A stretch of 64,000 nucleotides of DNA from Benincasa hispida (lineage: Eukaryota > Streptophyta > Magnoliopsida > Cucurbitales > Cucurbitaceae): positions 83,405,706 to 83,469,705 of the forward strand of contig NC_052357.1 in assembly GCF_009727055.1 (NCBI RefSeq), read 5' to 3'. Position 1 is the first letter of the stretch, and every line of letters begins with the position of its first letter. The notes under the pieces were generated by a model. The model was not told the origin of the DNA and did not search any database. It was given only the letters and a program-made list of their open reading frames with translations. This document shows, one piece after another, positions 45,487-57,497 of the stretch. The translations under genes were made by a program, and so were the position numbers.

Positions 45487-47409
45487 TGTTGGGAATATCC
45501 TAAAACTCGCAGTCGTAAAGACTGGAAACATATTCTATTTATCAATAACAGTATTATTGAGTTATTCATTCAATAAAATGTTATTGATATTGCATTCTAT
45601 TGTAAAATCTAATAAACGAATCCATGGCTATAGTATGAATACTTTAACTTTATGTAGAGACATAAATATATATCAAGTTTTAGTTTATAGCCAAAATGGT
45701 CTATAAGTATATGGATGAGATTGGGTACCTATCTTAGTGACACTATTGGATGCGACTCACTTTGTATACTGATACAAATGATGTGATCTCAAAATCATTC
45801 ATGTAAAGACATGTGAGTGGAGGCATCCTATGCAAAGGATGTTTGCGTAAGACTGGACCTTGAAATAGTCACTTTTCTTTATAACGATCGTTTACTGTTA
45901 AAACTGATTATTTCAAATTTGATGATCTAGGGTAACTCAATCTTAATCCTGAGCTAACTGTTAACTCCTGTTTATTCGAGATTATCCTTTGATCTGCATA
46001 GGTGAGGGTAGTTCAATAACAATACTCAATAAGCCTTCAATTTTAGGGATCAGACCGAATAGATAGCTGGGGACATAGTCGTACAAGATGAAATTCACTC
46101 CTACCCGATTTAAGCTTAGTAGATAGGTTGTTCCCTTAAGTACTGTTTTCTGGTTTTGAACAATGGGGCCCCGCCCTCTCATGGTCGAGAGAGACATGGT
46201 TAATTAGTTGGACTATAAACCAATTGTTCAATAGAGGATCAATTGGAGCTTAAGGAGCAAGATGTATTTACAGGGGTAAAACGATATTTTGATCTAGCTA
46301 TAAATACGAACGATTCTGTGAAGGATCGACTTACTGATTTATGATTAAAATGGACAGAAATATATCTAGAGTGAGGAGAGTGCATTTATTGAGCTATAAT
46401 GATGTGTCTCGGTAGTTAACGAATATTGATTAATTCGGTCTAAAGAGTTTAGCTAATTAATCTCAAATCGTTGGAGCTCATTATTTGTAGGTCCATAAGG
46501 TCCCTCTACTAGCTCATAAAATTATATCTTAGGTTAGTGAATTGAGCAGTTTTGAAACATTCAAAATTGAAATTAGGGTTATGAATTTGAAGTGTTCAAA
46601 TTCAATTTAGGGTTTAATTAATTGTATTTGATACAATTAAAACATTTGATTTTGTTGAAATTGAACGGAGTCAGAAAGATTAAAATATTTAAATATTGAT
46701 TTAGATATTGAATTTACATGGATAGGATTCATGTTAAATTAGGTGTTTAATTAATTTAATATTTGATATTAAATTATTATTTGTTTGATTAATTAATTTT
46801 TTAAATTAATTATTTAAATAAAAATTCATTTTTTTAAATTCAAAATTTATTTTTGAATTTAATTAAATTATATGAAAAATAAATTTAATTTTGAAAAATG
46901 ATGTTTTTTAAAGGGGAAAAAGAAAAGGAAAAAAAGGGAAGTTAGTGGATTAATCCAACTTGTTGGATTAATCATCTAATTAACACCTAGCCCACTATAA
47001 TCAGCTCCCTGAGGTGTTAATGAACTGAGGATTGGAGTGCCTGCATGTTGATTCTTCATAAATATGCTGAATTTCAGCATTGAAAGGATGATGCATGGTG
47101 AATTTCTGAATTTCTGCTGCTTCTCTCCAAACCCTCATCTTTCTCTACCAATTTGATCTCAATTTAGTATTTCCACCACACATTCTAAGTTGTAGAATAG
47201 TATAGAGTATCCTCTTGGGGTTTATTGTGCATTTGGAGGCCAAATTCGTGGATAGGTGCTGGAATTGCTGTGATCAACAAAGGTATTGTTCATCTTGAAA
47301 CCCTCTTTTCTGAAAATAGTTTTCATACATGTTTTTTAAACTCAAATTAAGTAAAATTAGAGTACTTATTGATTCTGGTTTCTTCCGCTGCATGCTTAGT
47401 TACTCTTTC
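45487..47409 (+). mobile_element. 5' LTR of copia E
   Basis: 1923 bp, TGTTGGGAATATCC to TACTCTTTCA, followed by ATTGGTATCAGAGTATG. It contains one ACGATCGT (45884). Same family as the solo LTR at 1040-2879. Confidence 0.85.
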
Positions 47410-47410
47410 A

Positions 47411-47424
47411 ATTGGTATCAGAGT
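47411..47424 (+). other. PBS of copia E
   Basis: TTGGTATCAGAGTA, initiator-Met-tRNA type, 1 bp after the LTR. Confidence 0.85.
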
Positions 47425-49309
47425 ATGATTTAAACACTCAATTAGCGTCAATTTGAGTTTGGTGGGTGAATTTCTATAGAAGCATGTTTGGTTGACTGAT
47501 ATGGTTGAAATTCAAATTTGGCATTAGATTTCTCTTTGATTATGTTGTTAAATTTATAATTGGCTCTTGTTTGATGAGCTTATATGTGTGCTCTAGAGTC
47601 TTTAATTTTATTGGAGTCAATAGAGTTCAAATTAGGTTATAATCAAAGATTGTAGCAAGTAAGTTCAGCAGCAGAAAACTAGATTCGAAACTTCTGCCAG
47701 GCACCGTTGCAACGCTGCTTTTGATGAAACTTGTGGCATTGCAACACTGGGGTAGAGCGTTGCAATGCTGCTCATCCTAGCCCAGAAAGACGCACGCGTT
47801 TGTAAGTCGGTTCGACAAGTTTGGTTCTTTTCTGGCCCGGTTCAACCCTCTTTGGTCCGGTTCAGCCTCATTTGGAGCCTTGGAGAGCCGGTTCGGGTCA
47901 GGTAGAGCGATTTAGATTCAAATTAGAGCTATTTTTAATTGTTATTTGTAATAATTAATTAAATATGCTTGCTTAGGATGCCAAAGTTGAACCATATCAA
48001 TGTTGTTTAAATATTTATGCATGTGATATATATTATATTTAAATTAAACATGTTTGTGCATAATGTATACCATGTAGATTTAAAATCCCACCACAGGAAG
48101 CATGTTACATGCATTGAATATATGTTATAAAGGGTTATAATATATAGTATGCATGTTTAGAGTTTCTAAAGCTTAATATAAGTGTTATATTAAAGTTTGA
48201 ATGCCTTTGATGAATGTTATGGATGGAAAGCACGTTATTATAAAATTGAATTTGATATTAAAATCCATAACAAAATAAGTTTCATGCTCATTTAGGTTAA
48301 CAACTTATTTTAATAGTTAAAATATGTCATTATCTTATAAAATACGGTTACAAACTCAACCGATATATAATCCTATCTAAGGCTGGAGGTATTTAAGTTG
48401 ACGGTTTACGGAACACCTCCTTCTTAGGGATTAGAGCCGAATAATTAAGCTTGCATGAGCAGTGTAAGGTAATAAAATGGTTTTATCACTAGACATCGTA
48501 GGTTAAATCCAAATATAAATGTTATACTTGGATAAATAACATAGACTTAGGGTATTTATTAGTTGAAATATACCCAAGTAAACGTATACCCAAAATCTTA
48601 GAACACTTCAGTGGGAGATTAACAATACATGTGATATATCGTTTTTAGCTCTTACGTCCCTAAGTTCATACCGTGAGATCCATGCTCGACTTCATGCCGA
48701 TTTTACCCTGGCTGCTTCATTTGAAAAGTGTTTGCATGAGTCAATAGCAAGGTGAATAGGGGAAGTAGTTCATAGTAAGTGGGTGAAGGAAATATGTCAA
48801 CATACCCTACGGCCTCTTCCATTAGTTCGAACTGTGAGATTCCTATGTTACGCCTATTATTGTTTTTAGGTGGCACTAGCTAGTCGTTAACCACGACGAT
48901 CCCTTCGGAGGGTTGTAACATAGGATTCAGAACAACCCAAGCTCCAGAAATGAATAGGGTTTCATAGTTCCTTTTGAACATTTTCTTCCAATTTAGAGGC
49001 ATATTCATACCATTCTATGAAATCTGAAAAATGAAGGGACACACTTACAAGAGTTACTAAGTGTTAGTAAGTTCTTGACCGAAAACGATAACTAAATGAC
49101 TATAGGAATAAGAGTTATTCTGGAGATAGTATTTGGTCAAGATTGTCTTGCTTAGTGAAGGAATATTTGACTGCCCCTTGGTAGCATCCATACTGACTCA
49201 CTAATCTATCATTGCAAATAAATAAAGAAATATGGGTACTTTATTAATTTTTTGCTAAAATTGGATTGAAATGCATAAGTCTAATAGAATATTTTTTTAT
49301 TTTTTAGCA
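47425..49309 (+). other. Leader of copia E, with a second PPT-like tract
   Basis: 1.9 kb without coding. CCGTTGCAACGCTGC, CATTGCAACACTGG and GCGTTGCAATGCTGC words lie at 47700-47775, and ATAAGTGTTATAT-type words at 48120-48200. AGTGGGAGATT at 48610-48620 equals the PPT before the 3' LTR. Confidence 0.6.
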
Positions 49310-50270
49310 ATGTCGAACTCAATTGTACAACTATTAGCTTCCGATAAATTCAAAGTGAAGGGTTTTCAAACTGGAAATCAAACATAAATACAATACTAGT
49401 GGTTGACAATTTGAAGTTCATTTTAACTGAGGAATGTTCTCCTTTTCCCAGTTCAAACGCTAACCGAAATTGGGAAGCCTATGATAAATGGGCTCGGGCT
49501 AATGATAAAGCCAAAGCCTATATCTTAGCAAGCATATTCGATGTGCTTACTAAGAATCATGAAGGCATGGTCACTGCATGTGTGATCATGGCGTCGTTGC
49601 AAGAGATGTTCGGGCAATCGTCTTCTTTGGTACGACATGATGCTATTAAATATGTCTATAACTCTCGCATGAAAGAAGAGACCTCTATTAGAGAACATGT
49701 TTTGGACATGATGGTCCATTTCAACATTGTTTAAGCTTATGATGCTGTCATAGATAAAATGAGTCAAGTTAGTATGATAATGGAATCTCTTCGAAGAGCT
49801 TTCTAACATTTCGTACTAATGATGTAATGAATAAGATTGATTACAATTTGACCACTTTTCTGAATGAACTACAAACTTATCGATCCTTGATGAAAATAAG
49901 GAAAGTGAAGCAAATGTTGTTTCACAAAAGAAATCTCTTAAGGGATCTTCGTCTAGAATGAAACCTTCAAAGAAAAAGAAGATTGTTTCTTCTTTAAAGG
50001 ATAAGAGTATCTAGATGAAGAAGAAAGGAAAAATGAAGAAGAAAACCTCTGCAAAGAAAAGCAAGAATAAAGCACTAGAAGGAAAATGTTTCCATTGTAA
50101 TGAAGACGAGCACTGGAAACACAATTGCCCACAGTATCTTGCTAAAAAGAGAGCTGGAAAGGAAAACCAAGGTAAATTTGATTTACTTGTGCTAGAAACA
50201 TGTTTAGTGGAAAGTTCTCACTTAACCTGGGTACTAGATTCGAGCGCCGCTAACCATATTTGTACTTTTC
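49310..50270 (+). pseudogene. Copia E gag and start of protease
   Basis: Starts MSNSIVQLLASDKFKVKGFQ, the N-terminus typical of this copia gag, then frameshifts and stops. 49399-49734 is open: VDNLKFILTEECSPFPSSNA, WARANDKAKAYILASIFDVL, ACVIMASLQEMFGQSSS and MKEETSIREHVLDMMVHF (gag, UBN2-like). 50015-50275 gives a Lys-rich linker, the zinc knuckle CFHCNEDEHWKHNC (CxxCx4Hx4C intact), and VLETCLVESSHLTWVLDSSA then ANHIC, the protease site with DSGATNH changed to DSSAANH. Confidence 0.9.
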
Positions 50271-50275
50271 TTTAG

Positions 50276-51760
50276 GAAACTAGTTCCTGGACACAGCTAT
50301 CAGAAAATGAAATGACTTTCAAGGTGGGAACAAGTGAAGTCATTTTAGCAGAAGTAGTGGGAGACGTCAAGTTATATTTTGGAGATGCTTACATTTTACT
50401 TGAAAATGTATATTATGTACCTAAAATGAAAAGGAACTTAATCCTTATGTCTTGTCTGCTAGAAAATATGTACAAAGTAATATTTGAAATTAATGAAGTG
50501 TTCATTAGTTCAAGAGATATTCATGTTTGTTTTGTTAGACTTGAAAATAACTTGTTTGTATTAAAACCAACTGAAGCAAAAGCCATTTTAAATATAGAGA
50601 TGTTTAAAACGACAGAACTGAAAATAAAAGACGAAAGATTTCTCCCAACATCTATCTTTGGCATTTAAGACTTGGTCACATAAATCTAAACAGGATTGAG
50701 AGACTGGTAAAAAAGGTCATCTAAATCAGTTAAAAGATAGTTCATTACCTTCGTGTGAATTATGTCTTGAGGGTAAAATGACCAAAAGATCTTTTACAGG
50801 AAAAGGTCTTAGAGCCAAAGCACCCCTAGAACTTATACATTCAGAACTTTATGGTCCGATGAATGTTAAAGCTCGAGGAAGATTTGAATATTTTGTCAAT
50901 TTTGTTGATGATTATTCAAGGTATGGCTATATTTACCTAATGAGTCACAAGTTTGAAACTCTTGAAAAGTTCAAGGAATTTAAAACAGAAGTTGAAAACT
51001 CATTAGGTAAAACAATCAAAACACTTCGATCAGATCGAGGTGGTGAGTATATGGATTTACAATTCCAAAACTATCTAGTAGAACATGGAATTCAATCCCA
51101 ACTCACAGCGCCTGGAACACCACAACAAAATGGTGTTGTAGAAAAGAGAAATTGAACCTTGTTAGACATGGTTCGTTCGATGATGAGTTACACTTAGTTA
51201 CCTCAATCCTTTTGGGGGTATACATTATAGACTGCAGTATACATTTTGAACATGGTTCCCTAAAAAAGTGTTTCAGAAACACCATATGAGTTATGGAGAG
51301 GTCGTAAAGGTAGTTTACATCACTTTAGAATCTGGGGATGTCCGACACATGTGTTGGTGCAAAACCCTAAGAAATTGAAACGACGTTCAAAATTATGCCT
51401 ATTTGTAGGATACCCTAAAGAAACAAAAGGTGGAATTTTTTATGATCCTTGAGAAGATAAAGTATTTGTATCGACAAATGCTACATTCTTAGAAGAAGAT
51501 CCTATTAGGAATCATCAACATTGCAGTAAAATAATATTCAATAAAATATCCAGAGAAACTACAAATTCAACAAGAGTTGTTGATCAAGTTGGTCCATTAA
51601 TAACAATTGTTGCTCCATCACATCCTTCTCAAGAGTTGAGAATGCCTCGATATAGTGGGAGGATTGTACGATAACCTGATCAATACATGGGTTTAGCAGA
51701 AATTCATGTCATCATACCTGATGATGGCTTAGAGAATCCATTAACCTTTAAATAGCCAAT
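50276..51760 (+). pseudogene. Copia E protease end, pre-integrase and integrase
   Basis: MTFKVGTSEVILAEVVGDVK, ENVYYVPKMKRNLILMSCLL (protease to pre-integrase), then LRLGHINLNRIERLVKKG-like sequence, CELCLEGKMTKRSFTGKGLR and KAPLELIHSELYGPMNVKAR. The integrase core continues FEYFVNFVDDYSRYGYIYLM, TLRSDRGGEYMDLQFQNYLV, TAPGTPQQNGVVEKRN (first two Asp and catalytic Glu all present), a TGA, and then the C-terminal FVGYPKETKGGIFYDP and FLEEDPI. Several stops follow after 51155. Confidence 0.9.
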
Positions 51761-52520
51761 GGAAGATGTAGATAGAGATTGATGGATTGAAGCCATGAAC
51801 CTAGAAATGGAGTCAATGTACTTTAATTTTGCATGGGAACTTATAGATCTACCAGATGAGGTCAAATCCATTGGTTGCAAGTGGATCTTCAAGAGAAAGC
51901 GAGACCAAACTGGTAAGATGCAGACCTATAATGCTAGACTTGTAGCAAAAGGTTTTACCCAAAGAGAGGGGGTAGACTATGAAGAAACCTTCTCTCTTGT
52001 TGCCATGATAAAATATATAAGAATAATTTCATCCATTGCTGCATTTTATGACTATAAAATATGGCAAATAGATATCAAGACAACCTTTTTTACATGTCTC
52101 AACCAAAAGAGTTTATTGAACAAGGTCAAGAGAAAAAAGTTTGCAAGCTTAAAAGATCCATTTATGGGTTAAAACACGCATCTAGATCCTTGAATATAAA
52201 ATTTGACACTGCGATCAAATCTTATGGCTTTGAGCAAAATGTTGACAAACCTTTTGTTTACATGAAGATAGTCAACAAAACTGTAACTTTCCTCATCCTT
52301 TATGTTGATGATATCTTGCTCATTGGGAATGAGACAAGTTTTCTTGCTGACATAAAAAAATGGCTAGTGCAATTCCAAATGAATGATTTAGAAGATGCAC
52401 AGTACGTTATTGGAATCCAAATTATTCGCAATCGCAAGAATAGAACGCTAGCGCTATCTCAAGCATCTTATATCGACAAGATGTTGTCAAGGTATAATAT
52501 GTAAAATTCCAAAAAGGGTA
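51761..52520 (+). pseudogene. Copia E reverse transcriptase (RVT_2)
   Basis: EAMNLEMESMYFNFAWELID, GCKWIFKRKRDQTGKMQTYN, ARLVAKGFTQREGVDYEETF and IWQIDIKTTFF, then a frameshift near 52090 into FIEQGQEKKVCKLKRSIYGL, KHASRSLNIKFDTAIKSYGF and VTFLILYVDDILLIGNE. YVDD, the polymerase catalytic motif, is intact. After it QMNDLEDAQYVIGIQIIRNR and ALSQASYIDKMLSRY lead to the connection domain. FNGNL-type residues around the second Asp are replaced by the frameshift. Confidence 0.92.
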
Positions 52521-53260
52521 TGTTACCTTTTAGACATAGAATTCATTTGTCAAAGGAAGAATGTCCTAAGATACCTCAAAAAGTTGAGGAAATGAAAAGA
52601 ATTCCATATGCATCAGCAGTTGGGAATCTAATGTATGATATGTTGTGTACATGTTCGTTGGAATTGTTAGTAGGTTTTAATCTAACCCTGGACATAGTCA
52701 TTGGAGTGCTGTTAAGAACATCTTCAAGTATTACCGAAGGACGAGGGACTATATGCTCGTGTATGGGCCTAAGAATTTGATCCTTATGGGATACACTGAT
52801 TCTGATTTTTGGACTGATGTAGATTCTAGAAAATCTACTTCAAGATCAATTTTCACTCTTAACGGAGGAGTTATAGTGTGGAAAAGTGTCGAGCAGAATT
52901 ATATCGCTGATTCCACGATGGAAGAAGAATACGTAGCTGTCTGTGAAGCAGCTAAATAAGCCGTATGGCTACGCAAATTCCTGATAGATTTGGAAGTGGT
53001 TCCAAATATGCATTTGCCTATCACTCTATATCGTGATAACAGTGAAGCAGTTGCCAATTCAAAGGAACCAAGAAGCCACAAACGTGGGAAACACATTTAG
53101 AGAAAGTACCATCTCATTCGGGAGATAGTACACAAAGGAGACGTGATAGTCACACAGATAGCCTCTAAAAATAATCTTGCTGATCCATTTACGAAAGCCC
53201 CTCACGGCTAAAGTGTTCAAAGGCCACCTAGTGGAACTGCGACTACGAGCTTCATAATCT
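52521..53260 (+). pseudogene. Copia E RNase H
   Basis: KIPQKVEEMKRIPYASAVGN, LMYDMLCT, a frameshift, LVYGPKNLILMGYTDSDFWT, DVDSRKSTSRSIFTLNGGVI, VWKSVEQNYIADSTMEEEYV, a TAA, AVWLRKFLIDLEVVPNMHLP, ITLYRDNSEAVANSKEPRSH and LADPFTKA. The catalytic D-E-D set reads D (YTDSDF), E (EEEY) and D (YRDNS). Ends without the usual KVFEGHLE tail because of a late frameshift. Confidence 0.9.
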
Positions 53261-53383
53261 AGAGCAAGTGAAAAAATATCAAGGGTATATAGATGCCCTA
53301 GTTTATTGTATTTTATCTCTGTATCTCAACATTATGTACATTATATATTTGTATATATTTGTAACTCACTAGAATATTAATCC

Positions 53384-53394
53384 AAGTGGGAGAT
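53384..53394 (+). other. PPT of copia E
   Basis: AAGTGGGAGAT immediately before TGTTGAGAATATCC. Confidence 0.85.
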
Positions 53395-54262
53395 TGTTGA
53401 GAATATCCTAAAACTCAAAGTTCGTAAATATTGGATACCGATTCTATTTATCAATAAATGTATTATTGAGTTGTTCATTCAATAAAATGTTGGTGATATT
53501 GCATTCTGTTGTAGAATCTAATAAATGAATCCATGGATACAGTATGAATACTTTAACTTTATGTAGAGACATAAATATGGATCAAGTTTTAGTTTATAGC
53601 CAAAATGGTCTATAAGTATATAGATGAGATTGGGTACCTCATCTTGATGACACTATTGGATGCAACCCATTTTGTATACTGATACAAATGATGTGATCTC
53701 AAAATCATTCATGTGGAGACATGCGAGTGGAGGCATCCAATGCAAAGGATCTTTGCGTAAGACCGGACCTTGAAATAGTCACTTTTCTTTATAATAACCA
53801 TTTACTATTAAAACTGACCATTTCAAATTCGATGACCTAGGGTAACTTGATCTTAATCCTGAGCTAACTATGATCTTCTATTTATTCAGGATTATCCTTT
53901 GATCTTCATAGGTGAGAATAGTTCAACAACACTGCTCAATAAGCCTCCCATTTTGGGGATCAGACCGAATAGATAATTAGGGACATAGTCTTGCAAGATG
54001 AAATTCACTTCTACCCGATTTAGGGTTAGCAGATAGGTTGTTCCTTTAAGTACAATTTTCTGGTTTTAAACCATGAGGCCCCGCCCTCTCATGGTCGAGA
54101 GGGACATGGTTTATTAGTTGGACTATAAACTAATTGTTCAATAGATGATCAGTGGGAGCTTAAGAAGTAAGATGTATTTACAGGGGTAAAACAATATTTT
54201 GACCTAGTTGTAAATTCGAATGACCTGTGAAGGATCGACTTACTGATTATGGTTAAAGAGAA
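53395..54262 (+). mobile_element. 3' LTR of copia E, truncated
   Basis: Follows the 5' LTR to GACTTACTGATTATGGTTAAA (5' counterpart about 46330-46350), then switches to another LTR family. About 870 of 1920 bp remain. Confidence 0.8.
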
Positions 54263-54598
54263 CACAACTAAACAAGAAGAAATTCACTTATTTCTCAATA
54301 TCGGGGTAAGTAGATAAATTGCTCCCTTAAGAACTGATTTTGGAACTTGAACAATGTGGCACCACACTCTCTCCTGGTCCGAGAGGGGTTTGGTCATAGT
54401 TAGACTATGATTTATTGTTCATTAGAGGGATTAGTGGTACTTAAAGAGTTAGATGTAACTATAGGGGCAAAATGGTAAATTTGGCTGAGCTGTACTTACG
54501 AGCAATTTGTGAAGGGTCATTGTACTGTTTATTGGTTATATCCAATGGGCACAGAAATATATATGTAGTGTAAGAGTGCAGCTGTCGTAGTGGAGTGC
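54263..54598 (+). mobile_element. Internal fragment of a copia LTR
   Basis: Reads AAGAAATTCACTTATTTC, CTCCCTTAAGAACTGATT, TTCATTAGAGGGATTAGTGG and TGTGAAGGGTCATTG, the mid-section of the 33604/55582 LTR type. It passes directly into RT sequence at about 54600, so an internal deletion joined LTR to pol. Confidence 0.75.
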
Positions 54599-55485
54599 TA
54601 GATCATCAGGGATCGTAAGAACAAAAAGATAGCCTTGTCTGAAGCATCATATATTGATAAGATGCTTGTCAAATAATTGATGCACAAGTTCAAGAGGAGT
54701 TTATTACATTTCAGGCATGGAATTATATTGTCTAAGGAACAGTGTCCTAAAACACCCCAAGAAGTTGAGGAAATGTGACGTATCCCCTATGCATCGGCTG
54801 TTAGCAGCCTTGTATATGCAATATTATGTACTAGACCTGACATTTGATATGCAATGGGGATTTTCAGGAGATAGCAAACCAATCCAGAATTAGATCACTA
54901 GACAACAATTAAGACCATCCTCAAGTATCTTTGGAGAATGAGGGACTATATGCCTGTATATGCAATTAAGGATTTGATCCTTATAGGATACATTATCTCT
55001 GATTTTAAGACTGGTAGGGATTCCAGGAAATCCACATCAAGATCGGTGTTCACTCTTAACAAAGGAGTCATGGTCTGGAGAAGCACAAAACAAGGTTGCA
55101 TTGCTGACTCTACCATGGAGGCAGAGTATGTAGTGGCTTGTGAAGCTGCCAAGGAGCCTATATGGCTCAAGAAATTTTTGACAGATCTGAAAGTTGTTCC
55201 TCAAATGTCAAAGCCCATCACTCTATATTGTGATAATAGTGGTGTTGTGGCTAATTCGAGAGAGCCTAGAAGCCACAAAAAAGGGAAGCACGTTGAGCGC
55301 AAATATCATCTCATTTGGGAGATTATGCATCAAAAGGACGTGATCATCACGAAGATTGCTTTGGAACACAATGTTGTTGATCCATTTACAAGGCTCTCAC
55401 GGCTAAAGTGTTTGAGGGTCACCTAGAGAGTTTGGGTCTATGAGATATGCCTCATTTAGTCTAGTGCAAGTGGGAGATTTTACTG
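54599..55485 (+). pseudogene. Copia F: RT end and RNase H, 5'-deleted
   Basis: IIRDRKNKKIALSEASYIDK, PKTPQEVEEM, RIPYASAVSSLVYAILCTRP, then the open 162-codon stretch 54938-55426: MRDYMPVYAIKDLILIGYII, SDFKTGRDSRKSTSRSVFTL, GCIADSTMEAEYVVACEAAK, EPIWLKKFLTDLKVVPQMSK, ITLYCDNSGVVANSREPRSH, KKGKHVERKYHLIWEIMHQK and ALEHNVVDPFT. RNase H acidic residues (D in SDF, E in AEY, D in CDN) and the His of the KHVE region are present. It is the best-preserved RNase H in the window, but it has no RT or gag. Confidence 0.92.
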
Positions 55486-55569
55486 GGCGCGTATTATATG
55501 TCCTAGTTTATTGTTTTGTATACTATACTTTGTTTTAACTTCGTATTGTACACCCCACTAGCTTTAGGA

Positions 55570-55581
55570 TAAGTGGGAGAT
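55570..55581 (+). other. PPT of copia F
   Basis: TAAGTGGGAGAT directly before TGTTGGGGTTAATGCCC. Confidence 0.85.
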
Positions 55582-57497
55582 TGTTGGGGTTAATGCCCTA
55601 AATCTCGTGGTTTCGTAGTTTGTAAATTATTTGTACGATGAATTATTTATTTAATAAAATAAAGTATTATTTGATTTTACATTTAGTTTTCCTTAACCCA
55701 AAACCAATAAATTAAAATCCTAGGTTATTCAGTGTAGCTTAAATATGTATGTGTTGATATACAAGTGGATCATGTTTAAGTAATATCCAAAATGGTCTGT
55801 AGTAGATGGATAGGGTTGGGTACCTTATCCAGGTGACACTACGGATATACCTCACTTTGTAATTAATACATTTGTAGTAAAATGTTACAAATGATCTAAT
55901 TCTGATCGTTCATGTGGAGACATGTGAGTAGGGGTCTTATACAAAGAATTTGTATAAGACCAAACTACGAAATGATCAGTCTCTCTTTGTAACACCGTTA
56001 CTTGAAGAGACTTATATTTCACTAAGATGACTATATGTGACTTGATCTTAATCCTAAGTGAGTTGTGAACTCCTGCTTATAAGGGTAGTCCTTTGATTTG
56101 CATGGGTGAGAGTGGCCAAGTTTGCCGACTCAATAACCTACCATTTCGGAGATTCGTCATAGTGGGGAGCTGGGAACACAACTACGCAGATGGAACTCAC
56201 TCCTTCTCGTTGTTAGGGTAAGTAGATAATTACTCCCTTAAAGGCTGATTCCGGATCGTGAAGAATGAGGTGTCTCACCCTCTCATTGACCAGAAAGGGG
56301 TCTAGTTTATAGTTGGACTATAACTAATTGTTCATTAGAGGGATCAATGGTACTTAAGAAGTTAGATGTAACTACATGGGTAAAATAATAATTTTGACCC
56401 AGCAATAGGTACGAGCAATTTTTGAAGGGTCAACTTACTGTTTGATTAGTTATATCCAATGGACATAGAAATATATCTACAATACGAAGAGTGCAATTGT
56501 CAGCCTTTAGTGGAGTGACTGGTAGTTAATGAATGTTGATTAATTTAATTAAAGAGTTTAATTAATTAATCTCGTATCATTAGAGCTTTTGACTTGTAGG
56601 TCCATAAGGTTCCCTTGCTAACTCAATAAGGATTAGTGAGAATCAATTAATTTTGAATTAACTTGAATTATTCAAATTAGTTAAAGGAAATTAACTGTAT
56701 GTGATGCAATTAATATAATATGTGTGGATAGATTATAATATAAGGTTTAATGAGAGAGATAAATATTTGAATATGATTCAAATATTTATTATATGGATGA
56801 GATTCATATAAAAGCTATAGGTTATATGAGAGAATATAAAGTTAGTTTATGTTATATGTAATATAATATAAACTATAGATTATATTACATGAGATATAAT
56901 ATAAGGTTGGTTTTAATTATATTATTCTAATATAACTAAAAGTAAACTAACATCCTTGGGAGTTATTTTATGTGATGAAGAGAGTGATGAAAATAACTCC
57001 CCTCATCTCTTTCTTATATAGGGATCTCATAAATGTACATGGTAGGTCGATACGTGAAAAAGAATTGTGTGAATTCTCTCTGCAAGAATTATCTTATTCC
57101 TCTTTAGGAAAAATTCTTTCTCAAAGAACCCCTTTCTCCCTAACCAAAATTATCAAGAAGAGCCCATAGCTCCTTTTTTATTTTCACCTTGAGAATAGCG
57201 AGGAAGTCACTTGTAGTGGTGTCTAAGGGATCTTGTGACATTGTTGTATTCGTGAGAACAGAAGTTCATTGTTCGTGAGCACCAAAAGAGGAATATATGA
57301 AGTAGGTTTTCTTCAATGGTATGTATGCTCTTCCCTTTCCTCTCAGTAATTTAATTAGAAAGCATGCTTGGGCTTTTATGTTACTATTTGTCCTCTGTAT
57401 TTTATGCTTTTTCTGATTTAAGATATGTTCCAAAAGCAAATTCACTAACACAAAGCTGATCAATCGCTTCTACATCGGGAATTCGATTCCTTTAACA
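55582..57497 (+). mobile_element. 3' LTR of copia F
   Basis: 1916 bp, TGTTGGGGTTAATG to TTCCTTTAACA. It is the intact reference for the LTR fragments at 39986, 44281 and 54263. Right flank AGAAC; no left partner because the element is 5'-deleted. The ORF at 56972 is LTR sequence. Confidence 0.85.

Larger units (their letters stand above)
45487..54262 (+). mobile_element. Ty1/copia element E, most complete copy in the window
   Basis: 5' LTR, PBS, leader, gag, protease, integrase, RT, RNase H, PPT and a truncated 3' LTR are all in order and on one strand. It is inserted in the older LTR 44281-45486 (left flank TAATA). The right TSD is lost because the 3' LTR stops at about 54262. The LTR starts differ at roughly one base in ten by eye. 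Stops and frameshifts in every domain make it non-autonomous. Confidence 0.9.
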
